Shown here: positions 1 to 9,511 of the stretch, one piece after another
How positions within the stretch are numbered: the stretch's first letter is position 1
How the letters are laid out: the number at the start of each line of letters is the position of its first letter
DNA from: Entoloma clypeatum
Lineage: Eukaryota > Basidiomycota > Agaricomycetes > Agaricales > Entolomataceae
Length of the DNA: 64,000 nt
Assembly (NCBI GenBank): GCA_963565915.1
Contig: OY751485.1
Span: forward strand, 5,394,001-5,458,000
Reading direction: 5' to 3'
The notes under the pieces: generated by a model
The model's database searches: none
Told to the model about the DNA's origin: nothing
Seen by the model: only the letters and a program-made list of their open reading frames with translations
Translations under genes and position numbers: made by a program

Positions 1-108
1 CCAGACTCCTTGATGGAGGAGGTAGGACTTCATCCTTTCGGCCCAGCTTTGGTAGTCAATGCCGTCAAAGACGACGATGGAGTCGAGGGCGGAGCGAGAG
101 GTAGACAT
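1..108 (-). CDS. Copia gag-pol polyprotein, N-terminus (runs off the edge)
   Basis: The ATG is at 108-106 on the minus strand and the frame stays open to the edge. The 36 visible residues begin MSTSRSALDS and include GIDYQSWAERMKSYLLHQGV, matching the start of the 1267-residue polyprotein at 25084. This is the N-terminal part of a Copia Gag domain, the structural protein of the virus-like particle. The few differences from the complete copy include conservative replacements (RM for KM), so this is a separate, somewhat diverged family member. No break is visible, but nothing can be said about the rest. Confidence 0.8.
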   Translation of the reverse strand, partial: MSTSRSALDSIVVFDGIDYQSWAERMKSYLLHQGVW

Positions 109-470
109 TGTAGATGAATCTAAAAAAGGGTTCCCAATCAGTGATGTGTTATGAATATGATTCAAGAAAACAATTAAATGATTCCTTATGACATATTCCC
201 TTTAGGAATAGCGGTCACGGGAAAACCCTTTATATGTCAGAAATGTATGAGGTGCGATCAACGTTTCCACATGGAGTGTACTAGGTCAATCCCCTTAGGG
301 ACGTTTCATGACAGGTACTTGTCGTAATGACGTTCCCAGGTTCATATGTGAAGAAGTAAGACTCAGAACCTAGATCTTTCGATCGGTTCTTCGCCAGCCA
401 GGGTAGAGTGGGCAGGTACTCGCTGTTGCCAGCGTTTCCCAAGTCCCTCTGCTATCCGGGGCCCATAACC

Positions 471-780
471 TGTTGAAGTTCCACCTGGGCGCTAGCCACA
501 GGTGTACTGAGCAACATAGCTACAGTGGAAGTACTCTACGATACCGCTGTGGTCACTTACATGGTTTGGAGGGGGTAAGGCTAGTGAGAGCGGTTGAGGC
601 TGGTGAGAGCGATGGAGCTGGTTAAGAGTCAAGAGACAACTTGTTGATATTGACAGTTTCCTGGTCTTATATACCGTACTACTGTTTGTACCAACCAAAC
701 AAGTATGTAATGAAGATATGTAAAGGTCACGTGATGTAATCTAATCTAATCTAATCTACATGATGGGAAAAGTTTCAACA
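471..780 (-). repeat. K-family Copia 5' LTR (310 bp)
   Basis: It begins TGTTGAAAC and ends CTTCAACA on the minus strand, is 310 bp like the LTRs at 24412 and 29860, and has the same (TAGAT)n run and TATATAAG box. One clear difference from the young copies is a CpG to TpG change near the start (CATCATGTAG here, CATCACGTAG there). It is followed at 470-459 by GGTTATGGGCCC, the half tRNA-iMet primer site. Confidence 0.92.
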
Positions 781-1223
781 GTATGGGTTGGGAAAGTGTG
801 GGGAGACTTGCAAAGGTTGAGGGGAGGATGGATGCTGATCAGTATGTGTCCATTTTGGAGGACAATTTGCTGCCCAGCATGGAGGAGAGTGGAATCTCTG
901 AAGAGGAGATCATTTTTCAGCAGGACAATGACCCCAAGCACACCTCCAAGAAGGCCAAAAAATGGATGGGCAGCAAGAATATTGCTCTGCTGGATTGGCC
1001 TGCACAGTTCCCAGACCTCAATCCTATTGAACACCTCTGGGTTCATATTAAAAGGAAGTTGAATGAATATCCAACACCATCCAAGGGAGTCTGGGAGATT
1101 TGGGACAGAGCAGCAGAGGTGTGGAATAATATAGAGCCATAAGTGTGTCAGAACCTGATAGAAAGTATGCCACGAAGGGTAGAGGCAGTAATCAAAGCTA
1201 AGGGGGGTAATACCAAGTACTAA
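781..1223 (+). pseudogene. Tc1 transposase, C-terminal half, broken
   Basis: The open frame at 783-1142 carries the second and third catalytic regions of a DDE transposase: FQQDNDPKHTS and the FPDLNPIEHLW block with the third acidic residue, followed by KGVWEIWDRAAEVW. A TAA at 1141-1143 replaces the Glu codon found in the intact relative at 47332-48348; the frame then continues with VCQNLIESMPRRVEAVIKAK to a natural stop at 1221-1223. The first catalytic Asp region is lost with the 5' half. It cannot make a working enzyme. Confidence 0.88.
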
Positions 1224-1462
1224 AATATAAAATACTGTATTTATTGTACTTACTCACAAACTGATTCAATGAGACCCTGGAGTAATTTGATCATATATTG
1301 ATCATTTTTTATGGGAATTACATAATGATTGCAGATTCTGAGAGTCCTGAAGCAGGGCTTTTAACCAGGTACCAATACCTCCTTTTGATTGGCATTATTT
1401 GCAAAGTTATTTTGAAGGTATTCACAAAGTAGCAAACATTGAATCAGTTTTGTGAGGCACTG
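781..1462 (+). mobile_element. Tc1-type DNA transposon, 3' half
   Basis: Transposase 3' half plus a complete right terminal inverted repeat of about 210 bp (1253-1462) ending in CACTG followed by TA (1463-1464), the usual Tc1/mariner target dinucleotide. The right TIR has one copy of a motif at its inner end (CTCACAAACTGATTCAATG, 1253-1271) and an inverted copy at its outer end (1438-1457). The 5' half is missing because a Copia element sits at 780/781. The TA target lies inside the 3' LTR of Gypsy element C. Confidence 0.85.
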
Positions 1463-1589
1463 TAAGTAATGTACGTAGTAATGAGATTCATAACAGTAAG
1501 TATGCATAATAAGTATTAGTCAAAAATGTCGGAGGTGTCGGAGGTGTCGGGATTGGTCGGAAATCGTCGGAATTGATCGGAATGTAACA
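1463..1589 (-). repeat. Gypsy element C, 3' LTR fragment
   Basis: The minus-strand reading TGTTACATTCCGATCAATTCC (from 1589) matches the start of the 5' LTR at 19334-19460 over about 125 bp. The LTR is cut at 1463 by the Tc1 insertion at a TA, and the remaining part of about 230 bp is outside the window. Immediately inside it lies the polypurine tract, which fixes this as the 3' LTR of the element whose pol lies on the minus strand at 15940-17521. Confidence 0.82.
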
Positions 1590-1590
1590 G

Positions 1591-1606
1591 TATTTCCCCC
1601 TTAGGG
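1591..1606 (-). other. Polypurine tract of Gypsy element C
   Basis: The minus strand reads CCCTAAGGGGGAAATA directly before the LTR start TGTTACA. A purine tract next to the 3' LTR is the plus-strand DNA priming site. A near copy lies inside pol at 16444-16460. Confidence 0.75.
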
Positions 1607-1753
1607 CCGAACCCATGAGGCCTAAGGACCTAGGTGGTCGGTGCATGTGAACTGCGTCATGTGATGCGTTGGTTGAAAATACCGTTCCAGTGGTTCTTTC
1701 TTCTTGTTCCCCCATTCTCTTTTCATTTCAAACTCTTCCGAAAAAACCTCAAT

Positions 1754-2541
1754 ATGTCGGCAACCGATTTTCAAAAGGAGATGGAGGCGCTGCAGGCTAA
1801 GCTCGCGGAGGTGGAGGCAAAGAAGCGAGCAGTGGAGGAGGAGGCTGTGAGGAAGGCTGAGGAGGAGCGGAGAGCGGAGGAAGAGAGGGCTGCGGAGGCG
1901 GCATGGTTAGCGGAGGAGATGCATCGGGCGTCGGAGCTGGCGGCTCAGAAGAGGGCCAATGAAGTGGCCGCTGCGCAAGGCACATTGAGCAAGGGGTCGG
2001 GGGGGCCGCAGGCTGAGAAGACAAAGAAGAAGGTGACGAAGAAAAGGAAGGTAGAGGAGGTGACGGCGACGGTCGGAGAGGGGTCGGGAGTCGGGGTCAG
2101 GGTCGGTGCCTGTGATAGGTGCATTGTGAAGGGCGTCGAATGTGAACGCGATGAGTAAGTTCTTCTTTGGTTCGTCTCTTCTGTTTTAACCTTTTGTTTT
2201 AGGAATAAGTCGTCCTGCAAGGGTTGTGTCAAGGACAAGAAGAAGTGCGAGGTCGGAGCATCAGAGGGAAAGTTGGAGGTGAAGGAGGTGAAGAAAACGG
2301 TGAAAGTGATTAAGGGGAAGAAAAAGGCGTTGGAGATGCCATTGGAGAGTGGGTCAGAGGACACTGTCTTGGGTGTCCTCAAGATGATACTGGCGGAGAC
2401 GAGGCAGGTGAGGCGACTGCTAACAGCAGTCGAAGGCTCGGTGAACACCGAGTATCAACCCAAGTCGCCGGAGGTGTCAGAGGAAGGGTTGGAGTCAGAG
2501 ATGGATACAGCGGAGGAGACGCACGAGTTGAGACTGGAGAA
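1754..2541 (+). pseudogene. Antisense accessory ORF of Gypsy element C, exons 1-2 (split by elements A and B)
   Basis: The ATG at 1754 opens a Glu/Lys/Ala-rich coiled-coil region (residues about 5-90, repeats of EEERRAEEERAAEAA type), then a Lys-rich stretch and a cysteine cluster CDRCIVKGVEC. A 48-bp intron (2155-2202, GTAAGT...TTTTAG) joins this in frame to SCKGCVKDKKKC, giving C-x2-C-x6-C ... C-x2-C-x6-C, like a fungal Zn2Cys6 domain. The ORF continues to 2541, where element A interrupts it, and resumes in frame at 15749-15912. It lies between pol and the 3' LTR of element C on the strand opposite to gag-pol, tail-to-tail with pol (27 bp between stops). Function unknown; a DNA-binding or regulatory role is inference. 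A counterpart is at 53017-53814. Confidence 0.7.
2155..2202 (+). other. 48-bp intron in the accessory ORF
   Basis: Donor GTAAGT at 2155 and acceptor TTTTAG ending at 2202. Splicing removes an in-frame TAA and joins the two halves of the cysteine cluster (…RDE / NKSSC…) without a frameshift. The size is typical of basidiomycete introns. Confidence 0.75.
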
Positions 2542-2909
2542 TGTTACGGACTAACGACTACGGACGTATATGCTTACTTTTTCACTTTTACTCATCGGCC
2601 CCCGCTTACACATATCGTATTATACTTTATTTCCTTTAGTATACTTCGCTCCCGCGCTGACTCGCTTTCCGCAGCTGTCTGACTCATTCCGCAGTCGTCT
2701 TACTCAGACGCACTGCCTTCCGCAGTTATCTTACTCAGATACACTGCCTTGCGCAGCACTGACTCATATGCTATCGCCTATAGTCAGTACCTATATAAAC
2801 CCTTTGTACTATAGCTAGATTCCTTAGATTTAGCAATCACATTGCTCTTCGCCTTTCCATCTTCCTGCATACTCTGCCCGAACCTTGGAACGGTTTGTTA
2901 CGCATAACA
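2542..2909 (+). repeat. Chromovirus A 5' LTR (368 bp)
   Basis: It starts TGTTACGGAC and ends CGCATAACA. U3 contains repeats of a CCGCAG / ACTCA pattern, a TATA box at 2792-2799 and the probable transcript start at 2826. Confidence 0.95.
2680..2836 (+). promoter_or_regulatory. Chromovirus A promoter: TGACTCA sites, TATA box, start region
   Basis: TGACTCA occurs at 2680-2686 and 2760-2766, with several ACTCAG-type near matches between them. This heptamer is the known binding site of Gcn4/CPC1 and AP-1 type bZIP factors. TATATAAA lies at 2792-2799, and 34 bp further the sequence AGATTTAGCAA (2826-2836) is the expected RNA 5' end, since it is complementary to the primer site after the LTR. Control by a bZIP factor is inference. 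Confidence 0.6.
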
Positions 2910-2911
2910 AG

Positions 2912-2922
2912 TTGCTAAATCT
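2912..2922 (+). other. Self-priming primer binding site of chromovirus A
   Basis: TTGCTAAATCT lies 2 bp after the LTR and is the exact reverse complement of AGATTTAGCAA at 2826-2836, placed where the transcript should start. This is the arrangement of Tf1/sushi-type elements, which prime reverse transcription with their own RNA 5' end, also over 11 nt in Tf1. Confidence 0.75.
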
Positions 2923-2928
2923 CGTTAG

Positions 2929-3698
2929 GTTCGCCCAGAGCGAAGAGAGCAACTACCAGACGAGTCAAGACGTCGCGCTTCTTTGAAGACTTCACCAGTA
3001 ACCCATTCAGCACGCCAGAAGCCCGACAGGAGGAGCTAAGTCCTCGAGACAGTATCGATTTTACGCTTATCCAGCAGTACATCGAATCGGAGATCCGTCG
3101 CATCCTACAGCAGGTGCTTGACGAAGAACTAGACAACGACGAGCATCGCCCCCACGGCGAGATAGCAGAGAGCATCCATCTTGCTCGGCAACACCAGATC
3201 GCGCGTTACAACGCCCGACAGAACGAACTCGAAAGCTTTCGCGTTCAAGAAGGACCTCAGACAGGTCGGATCACAGAGATCAGAGAGTTTATCGGTGTCC
3301 AGACAACCGTTATCAGAAGATTGATTAGGACGCTCACATCGAGACGTCCCAGAGCCACATCATCACGTCCTACTCGAAGCAGCAGATCTACGCCCACTTC
3401 ACCATCGAAGAACAACAAACCGAGTACAACCGTTGGGCACGAAACGAGAGACTTGACCCCTTCTCGCGACCAACAGACGCGCAGGAACAGAGATTCCTTA
3501 GAGATCTACAGAGGAAATACCCCGAACGTTTTGCCACCGATTCCGCCGACGAGTCCCCTGACGAATTTACTTTTGACTCCGCGCAGTCAGATACCGAACA
3601 GACGCCTAGAACAGGGACTGATTTTCAACCCCTACCTATATCCCGAACCCCATCTTCATCCCAACAATCCGACACCTCTCCTACTCCGCAGGTTCTAG
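2929..3698 (+). other. Long ATG-free leader with an open frame, chromovirus A
   Basis: From the inferred RNA start at 2826 to the gag ATG at 3701 I find no ATG in this copy, yet one frame stays open from about 2929 to 3698. Its translation looks protein-like in places (IQQYIESEIRRILQQVLDEE, a helical acidic stretch). A second overlapping frame from about 3365 joins gag directly; element B has an ATG for it (9965) where A has ACG. Either frame could encode an N-terminal Gag region started at a non-ATG codon, or this is a structured leader. Confidence 0.4.
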
Positions 3699-3700
3699 AC

Positions 3701-4570
3701 ATGGCAGAAGCACCGACAGTACAAACAATGGATACATCCAAGATCATCAAAGATCCTGGGATGTTCAAAGACAGACACACCTTCGACGAGTGGTGGAAAG
3801 CCACCAAATTATACATCAGGTTCCAGAAGGGACTGTCCGACGATCAGAAGATTCTTGCGGTGTTATCCCGCATGATGGAAGGGTCCGGTAAACACTGGGC
3901 CAGCAACAAATTAGACGACCTTGCCACCGATGGCGAGAACATCACCTGGTTAGGATTCTCAGATGACATCGCTACGCGATTCTCTATTGCCAACAAGTCG
4001 GCAGCGGCCAAGGCGAAACTCGAAGTCCTGAAACAGGAGAAACGCACCATCGACGAATTCTTGGACGAATTCGAAGAGATCTTGAAGCTGTCAAACCTTG
4101 GCGAAGAAACTGGGAAATACATCCTGGAAAAGAACGTCAACCGCAAAATTTCTGAACAAGTGGCTAGCGATGGCAAGACGTACACTGATTACGCAAAGGA
4201 GATCCGAAACAAGGGACGACAGATGGAGGGACATGCATTAGTCATCCGAGGGGGTGGCGACACACGCACCGGATCGGGTACCACTTATGGTGGTCAAGGC
4301 AAAGCCATGGAGATCGACAAAGCAGGAGTAGCCCGTTGCTACAACTGTCAGCGCTTTGGTCACCTTGCCAAAGACTGCAAAGCCCCAAAGAAGAAAGATG
4401 GTCGTAAGTGTTTCAACTGCGACCAAGAAGGACATATTGCGCGCAACTGCCGCAAGCCGAAGAAGAACTCTGGAAAGATTAGGAAGGTGTCTGATGGAGA
4501 TACCGATGATGACGATGAAACCATCACCATAGAGACCGATGAGAAGGATTTTCCCGAAGGGTCCGATTAA
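3701..4570 (+). CDS. Gag protein, chromovirus A
   Basis: 289 residues from the ATG at 3701. The first two thirds form a capsid-like domain ([15 protein letters not shown], then the helical region ending [20 protein letters not shown]). Two CCHC zinc knuckles follow near residues 211-224 ([14 protein letters not shown]) and 233-246 ([14 protein letters not shown]), then an acidic tail. Gag forms the virus-like particle and packages the RNA. Element B starts its gag 111 residues further upstream; A lost that ATG (ACG at about 3365), so its product is either shorter or starts at a non-ATG codon. The frame ends at TAA 4568-4570 and overlaps the pol frame, which lies -1 to it. Confidence 0.88.
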   Translation: MAEAPTVQTMDTSKIIKDPGMFKDRHTFDEWWKATKLYIRFQKGLSDDQKILAVLSRMMEGSGKHWASNKLDDLATDGENITWLGFSDDIATRFSIANKSAAAKAKLEVLKQEKRTIDEFLDEFEEILKLSNLGEETGKYILEKNVNRKISEQVASDGKTYTDYAKEIRNKGRQMEGHALVIRGGGDTRTGSGTTYGGQGKAMEIDKAGVARCYNCQRFGHLAKDCKAPKKKDGRKCFNCDQEGHIARNCRKPKKNSGKIRKVSDGDTDDDDETITIETDEKDFPEGSD

Positions 4571-4611
4571 ACGACGCTAAGTCGCGACCCTTATCCATTA
4601 AACGAACTCGC

Positions 4612-7600
4612 TTGCCTGGTGCAGTTACAGACAATATAACTTATGTTATCCCTGCAAAGCGAGCCGTTGCGTCAACTAAGATTGTCAAGGGAGATAAACC
4701 TCCGAAACGACGAGAGATCAAGCTGCAAGCTCAGATCAAAACACGACGAGGACCAAAGGCCATTCGACCCGAGGTCGATAGCGGATGTGAACGCACATGT
4801 ATCCATCCCAGAATAGTACGTGAACAGAACCTTCCCACACGTGGAATAAAGCCCATATCAATCCTAAATGCGGATGGATCACCGAACCGACAACAGAAAG
4901 CAGAAAAACTTGCCGAAGTCAAGCTGGACTTGGGAACACACCAGGAAACCATGGAGGCAATGGTATTGGACATTGGGAGAACGGATATGCTTTTGGGACA
5001 TGATTGGTTGGTGCACCACAACCCTACAATCAATTGGACGACCGGCGCCGTAACATTCAACCGATGCCCATCAACGTGTCAAACCAAACACTCGGATTTC
5101 AGGGTTAACCTTAATGGTCGCAAACATCGGGTTCGCATGGTGGAAATACGAGACAAGGACGCACCCAAGAAATCAGATCAGAAATGGAAGCCCGGAGACC
5201 CCATATTGGAAGCAGTTACTCCCACACCACCTCCCACAACCAAACGACCCTCATATGTTGAACGTTTTGCCCATCTTTTTGAAAAAGAAAACTTTGACAA
5301 GATCCCAAAGGAAAGGGAATGGGACCACGGCATCGAACTTACACCGGACGCACCAAAGGAGCTAGGGGGAAACACGTACCCTATGACCCAAAAGGAGCAA
5401 GAAGAACTGGACGAATTCATCGACGAAGGCCTGGCAACCGGAAAGATCCGACCGTCCAAATCACCTTATGCATCACCCTGCTTCTTCATTAACAAGAAAG
5501 ACGGTTCCAAACGATTGGTACAGGACTATCGCACGGTTAACAAATTCACGGTTAAGGACAAATTCCCACTCCCACGCATCAACGACCTCTTGGATGTATT
5601 GAAGGACGCAGTCTACTTCAACAAAATGGACATCATGTGGGGATACAATAATGTGCGGATCAAAAAGGGTGACGAATGGAAAGCCGCCTTCTTGACCAGC
5701 CGAGGATTGTTTGAACCATTGGTCATGTTTTTCGGTCTCTGCAATTCCCCGGGAACGTTCTCTCGGATGATGGCCAGCCTATTCAGGGATCAGATCCGTC
5801 GGCGCATCTGTGTGATTTACATGGATGACATAGTGGTTATTGGTAAAACCAAGGAAGAACTTGCCCGGAACACCGAAGAGATCTTGCAGATCCTGTCGGA
5901 CAATGACTTGTTCCTAAAGGAGAAGAAGTGTCTTTGGGAAGTAACGAAATGCCCCATATTGGGATATGTCGTGGGTGAAGGACGTGTCGAGATGGAAACT
6001 GAAAAGGTGGACACAATCCGGAACTGGCGAGTACCCACATCAAAAAAGGAAGTCCAGAGGTTCCTGGGATTTGCCAATTTTTATCGACGCTTCATTGAAG
6101 GATACTCAAACATCGCAAAGCCACTCACGACACTTACGGGAAATACAGCATTCACATGGGGACCAGCGGCGCAAGAAGCATTTGAAGGTCTCATACGGGC
6201 AATCACGACAGCACCAGTCTTGGCATTGCCCAAACCGGACGGACAGTTCAGGGTTGAAACCGATGCATCGGGTTATGCAATTGGAGCGGTACTCTCACAG
6301 AAACAAGACGACAAGTGGCATCCTATCGCGTTCTTGTCGCGGACCATGTCCGCGGCCGAACAGAATTACGAGATCTATGACAAGGAACTCTTGGCAGTCA
6401 TGGAAGCACTGAAGGACTGGCGACATTATCTACTTGAAGCCAAGGAACGTTTCGAGATCTTAACCGATCACAAAAACCTGGAGTATTTCCGGCGTCCTCA
6501 GGACCTAAACCAACGACAGAGGCGCTGGAAGATGAAGCTACAAGACTATGACTTCGAATTGCGACATGTACCTGGGAAGACAAACGCGAAAGCAGACATC
6601 CTGTCACGTTTACCCTGGTATGAGACGGAACTCGAGCCGCAGGACAGCGACCAAATGCTCAAGGAGGGGCTATTTTTGAAACGATTGGAATCAGAAGATG
6701 TGATACAAATGGAGATGTTCACGGAGGAACAATTCTTTGAAGGGGGTGAAACATCTGATTCCATCAAAATCGGAAACATCACAACCATCGAAAACCCATG
6801 GATCGTACGCATCAAGGCCTCGAATCGCATGGAAACAGAAGTAGCCCAGGGTCTGAAGAAGAATCCTCACTGGTACCAGCAGGAAAATGGCATCACCTAC
6901 GCAGGAGAACGAGTCTATGTTCCACCAGACCCACAATTGCGCCAAGAACTGATGTTTGAAGCGCACGACGCACCAGTGGCAGGACATCCAGGACAGTATC
7001 GAACGCATGAACTTCTCACTCGCACCTACTGGTGGCCCACCATCCTACATGACGTAAAGAAGTATGTGAAAGGTTGTGACACCTGTCAACGCAACAAGAT
7101 CAGCCGCCAAAGGAGACACGCCCCTCTGCACCCTAACGCCGCGCCAAGTCAACCATGGGAAGATATAGGGATTGACGTCGTAGGACCGATACCAGAATCT
7201 GATGGGAAGAACGCAATTCTGGTCATCACGGACAGACATTCAAAGATGCTTCATCTCATCCCGACAACCGTGGAACTATCGGCTGAAGGATTAGCCAAGA
7301 TCTATCGGGACCAGATATGGAAACTTCATGGAATTCCCAAGAAGATCATCAGCGATAGGGGACCGCAGTTCGCCGCGAAGTTTATGGAGATACTTTGCCG
7401 CATGTTAGGGATCAAAAGAAATCTGTCCACTGCGTACCATCCACAGACTGATGGACAGGCCGAACGATCGCATCAGGAAACCGAGGTGTTCTTACGAAAC
7501 TTTGTCAACCATCTACAAGATGATTGGGCGGAATGGATCGCAATCGCAGAATTCCAGTACAATGACAAAGAACATCAAGCGACAAAGTACACACCATTCT

Positions 7601-8220
7601 ATCTCAACTACGGTCTGCATCCTTGGAAGGGAGAACTTGTGTTGGAAGACACCAATCCGGCAGCAAACGACTTCTTGAAAAAACTCAAACAGGCACGAGA
7701 AGAAGCCAACGCAGCACTAAAACAGGCACAGGATCAGATGAAGAAGACAGTTGACACACGACGAAGCCCGTCTCGGGATTACCGCATCGGAGACAAGGTG
7801 TGGCTGGAAGGGACTAACATCAGGACTGATCGTCCCTCAAAGAAACTTGACGCCCTCCGACACGGACCGTTCAAAGTCCTAGAGAAGAAAGGAGCTAGCG
7901 CATACCGTCTTGATCTTCCCAAAACCTGGAAAATGATCCACCCTGTGTTCAACGAAACCCTGTTATCGCCATACGAAACCCCGAAGTATGCCATTCAGAA
8001 AAAGAAGCCAGCCCCTGATCCGATCATCGTCGAAGGACGAGAAGAATACCATGTCTCCACGATCCTGGACTCTCGAAAATTCCGCGGAAAGATCCAGTAC
8101 CTCGTCCAATGGGAAGGGTATGGCCCAGAAGAGAACACGTGGGAACCTCGGACTAATGTTCAGAACGCTCAAGACTTGATCCGAGACTTTCATCGGCAAA
8201 ATCCATCGCGTCCACGATAA
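4612..8220 (+). CDS. Pol polyprotein with C-terminal chromodomain, chromovirus A
   Basis: 1202 residues are counted from a TTG at 4612; the frame is open further upstream and overlaps the end of gag in the -1 frame, so expression by -1 frameshifting near GGATTTTCCC (about 4546-4555) is likely. In order: aspartic protease (VDSGCERT near residue 56), reverse transcriptase with YMDD at 403-406, RNase H ([10 protein letters not shown] near 549), integrase zinc region (H...H...CDTC, about 785-826), integrase catalytic core with D915 (SDRGPQF) and E951 (QAERS, spacing 35), and a chromodomain at about 1146-1195 ([10 protein letters not shown]...[13 protein letters not shown]). Chromodomains direct integration to marked heterochromatin in related elements. 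All catalytic motifs are intact and no stop interrupts it. Confidence 0.93.
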   Translation: MPGAVTDNITYVIPAKRAVASTKIVKGDKPPKRREIKLQAQIKTRRGPKAIRPEVDSGCERTCIHPRIVREQNLPTRGIKPISILNADGSPNRQQKAEKLAEVKLDLGTHQETMEAMVLDIGRTDMLLGHDWLVHHNPTINWTTGAVTFNRCPSTCQTKHSDFRVNLNGRKHRVRMVEIRDKDAPKKSDQKWKPGDPILEAVTPTPPPTTKRPSYVERFAHLFEKENFDKIPKEREWDHGIELTPDAPKELGGNTYPMTQKEQEELDEFIDEGLATGKIRPSKSPYASPCFFINKKDGSKRLVQDYRTVNKFTVKDKFPLPRINDLLDVLKDAVYFNKMDIMWGYNNVRIKKGDEWKAAFLTSRGLFEPLVMFFGLCNSPGTFSRMMASLFRDQIRRRICVIYMDDIVVIGKTKEELARNTEEILQILSDNDLFLKEKKCLWEVTKCPILGYVVGEGRVEMETEKVDTIRNWRVPTSKKEVQRFLGFANFYRRFIEGYSNIAKPLTTLTGNTAFTWGPAAQEAFEGLIRAITTAPVLALPKPDGQFRVETDASGYAIGAVLSQKQDDKWHPIAFLSRTMSAAEQNYEIYDKELLAVMEALKDWRHYLLEAKERFEILTDHKNLEYFRRPQDLNQRQRRWKMKLQDYDFELRHVPGKTNAKADILSRLPWYETELEPQDSDQMLKEGLFLKRLESEDVIQMEMFTEEQFFEGGETSDSIKIGNITTIENPWIVRIKASNRMETEVAQGLKKNPHWYQQENGITYAGERVYVPPDPQLRQELMFEAHDAPVAGHPGQYRTHELLTRTYWWPTILHDVKKYVKGCDTCQRNKISRQRRHAPLHPNAAPSQPWEDIGIDVVGPIPESDGKNAILVITDRHSKMLHLIPTTVELSAEGLAKIYRDQIWKLHGIPKKIISDRGPQFAAKFMEILCRMLGIKRNLSTAYHPQTDGQAERSHQETEVFLRNFVNHLQDDWAEWIAIAEFQYNDKEHQATKYTPFYLNYGLHPWKGELVLEDTNPAANDFLKKLKQAREEANAALKQAQDQMKKTVDTRRSPSRDYRIGDKVWLEGTNIRTDRPSKKLDALRHGPFKVLEKKGASAYRLDLPKTWKMIHPVFNETLLSPYETPKYAIQKKKPAPDPIIVEGREEYHVSTILDSRKFRGKIQYLVQWEGYGPEENTWEPRTNVQNAQDLIRDFHRQNPSRPR

Positions 8221-8335
8221 AAGAATAAACTTTGAGCCATTTTCCACATCGACTTCTGTCACATCGAGTTCCCCGCTCCAACTCTTCTCGCCCAACACGC
8301 CGTTCTTCTTATACCTTTCAAACATCATTTCTGCC

Positions 8336-8704
8336 ATGTCCAACATCACCGCCGCCTCCACCGATGCTTCCGATATCAACCCCACCATCACCACCCTCAT
8401 CGGCGAAGCGCTCTCCATGCGCGACCAGATCCATGCGCTCGAAACCTCCGTTGCCGACATCCTTCACCGGCAGATGCATATCCGCCTTCATACCCTTTCC
8501 GATTTGCCAACCGCCCCCACCGCTGAGGAGAAACTCATCCTCAAAAACTATACCAACACCCTTGCTGTCGAGAACCGACGCCTTCGCCTCGCCGTTCGAG
8601 GTTTAGAGTTTGCCACGGCGGTAAACGATGAACTGATAAAGGATTGGGGTAACCGAGTTGACCCTGCCTGGGCCGATCCAAATGGCAACGATGGATGGGA
8701 GTAG
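8336..8704 (+). CDS. Third ORF of chromovirus A (unknown function, 122 aa)
   Basis: ATG at 8336, stop at 8702-8704, between pol and the 3' LTR, preceded by a pyrimidine-rich stretch that resembles a basidiomycete 5' leader. The protein is predicted mostly helical: Ser/Thr/Ala-rich start, then SMRDQIHALETSVADILHRQ, then a second helical region with ENRRLRLAVRGLEFA, and an Asp/Asn/Trp tail. Element B has a homologous ORF of 123 residues at 14951-15322 with many synonymous-looking differences. No signal peptide or membrane segment is visible, so it is not an envelope protein. I do not recognise the family. Confidence 0.7.
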   Translation: MSNITAASTDASDINPTITTLIGEALSMRDQIHALETSVADILHRQMHIRLHTLSDLPTAPTAEEKLILKNYTNTLAVENRRLRLAVRGLEFATAVNDELIKDWGNRVDPAWADPNGNDGWE

Positions 8705-8741
8705 GTAGTCTGTGAGGACACAGACCTTGAGGAGGGGAACA

Positions 8742-9109
8742 TGTTACGGACTAACGACTACGGACGTATATGCTTACTTTTTCACTTTTACTCATCGGCC
8801 CCCGCTTACACATATCGTATTATACTTTATTTCCTTTAGTATACTTCGCTCCCGCGCTGACTCGCTTTCCGCAGCTGTCTGACTCATTCCGCAGTCGTCT
8901 TACTCAGACGCACTGCCTTCCGCAGTTATCTTACTCAGATACACTGCCTTGCGCAGCACTGACTCATATGCTATCGCCTATAGTCAGTACCTATATAAAC
9001 CCTTTGTACTATAGCTAGATTCCTTAGATTTAGCAATCACATTGCTCTTCGCCTTTCCATCTTCCTGCATACTCTGCCCGAACCTTGGAACGGTTTGTTA
9101 CGCATAACA
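8742..9109 (+). repeat. Chromovirus A 3' LTR (368 bp)
   Basis: By eye identical to 2542-2909. It is preceded by the purine tract GAGGAGGGGAAC and followed by the target duplication gagaa. Confidence 0.95.
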
Positions 9110-9122
9110 GAGAAGAGGATTG

Positions 9123-9509
9123 TGTTACGGACTTACCGGTTTGTATGCTATGCACTTTTCCCTTGCATCGTACCTTCGTCATTTCTTTGACTCATCGGAC
9201 CGCTTATTCATTTACCTTTACTCTACCATTCTCCTTTAGTATACTTCGCTCCCGTGCTGACTCGCACTCCGCAGTAGGGATTACTCAGTCCGCAGTCGTC
9301 TGACTCACTTCGCACTGCCTTCTGCAGTTACTGACTCATCCGCACTGCCTTCCGCAGCTACTGACTCACTCGCTACCACTCGTAGCCAGTACTATATAAA
9401 CCCCATGTACCATAGCTACATTCCTTAGATTTAGCAATCACTTTGCTCTTCGCCTTTCCACTTCCTGCATACTCTGCCCGAACCTTGGAACGGTTTGTTA
9501 AGCATAACA
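9123..9509 (+). repeat. Chromovirus B 5' LTR (387 bp)
   Basis: It starts TGTTACGGAC and ends AGCATAACA. Its U3 differs from that of A while R and U5 are nearly the same, so the two families share the priming system but have different upstream control regions. Confidence 0.94.
9188..9437 (+). promoter_or_regulatory. Chromovirus B promoter with four TGACTCA sites
   Basis: TGACTCA occurs at 9188-9194, 9301-9307, 9332-9338 and 9362-9368, the last three spaced about 30 bp. TATATAAA is at 9393-9400 and the probable RNA start AGATTTAGCAA at 9427-9437, 34 bp downstream as in A. The known ligand of this heptamer is a Gcn4/CPC1-type bZIP protein; starvation-induced transcription would be an inference from that. 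Confidence 0.6.
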
Positions 9510-9511
9510 AG

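Larger units (their letters stand above)
1..780 (-). mobile_element. Ty1/Copia element, K family, 5' end only
   Basis: Reading on the minus strand, this is the 5' end of a Copia element closely similar to the complete copy at 24412-30169: LTR (780 to 471), primer binding site (470 to 459), untranslated leader, then the start of the polyprotein running off the window edge. The right boundary at 780/781 abuts a Tc1 transposase sequence, so the Copia element inserted into that DNA transposon; GTATG at 781-785 would be its 5-bp target duplication, but the partner lies outside the window. Confidence 0.9.
2542..9109 (+). mobile_element. Ty3/Gypsy chromovirus A, complete (6568 bp)
   Basis: Two 368-bp LTRs look identical and the element is flanked by the 5-bp duplication gagaa (2537-2541 and 9110-9114). 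The order is LTR, self-primer site, long ATG-free leader, gag, pol (protease, RT, RNase H, integrase, chromodomain), a third ORF, polypurine tract (about 8729-8740), LTR. Identical LTRs and open ORFs suggest a recent insertion that may still be functional. It landed in the antisense accessory ORF of element C, 8 bp from where element B is inserted. Confidence 0.95.

Noticed and set aside
2570..2818. 82-codon ORF in the A LTRs (also 8770)
   Set aside because: Overlaps the promoter region of the LTR, upstream of the inferred transcript start, so it would not be on the element RNA.
7963..8460. Minus-strand ORF of 165 codons over the end of A pol, as another antisense ORF
   Set aside because: Shadow of the highly constrained pol and third-ORF frames; it starts at a non-supported codon and lacks promoter, intron or domain features, unlike the antisense ORFs of C and F.
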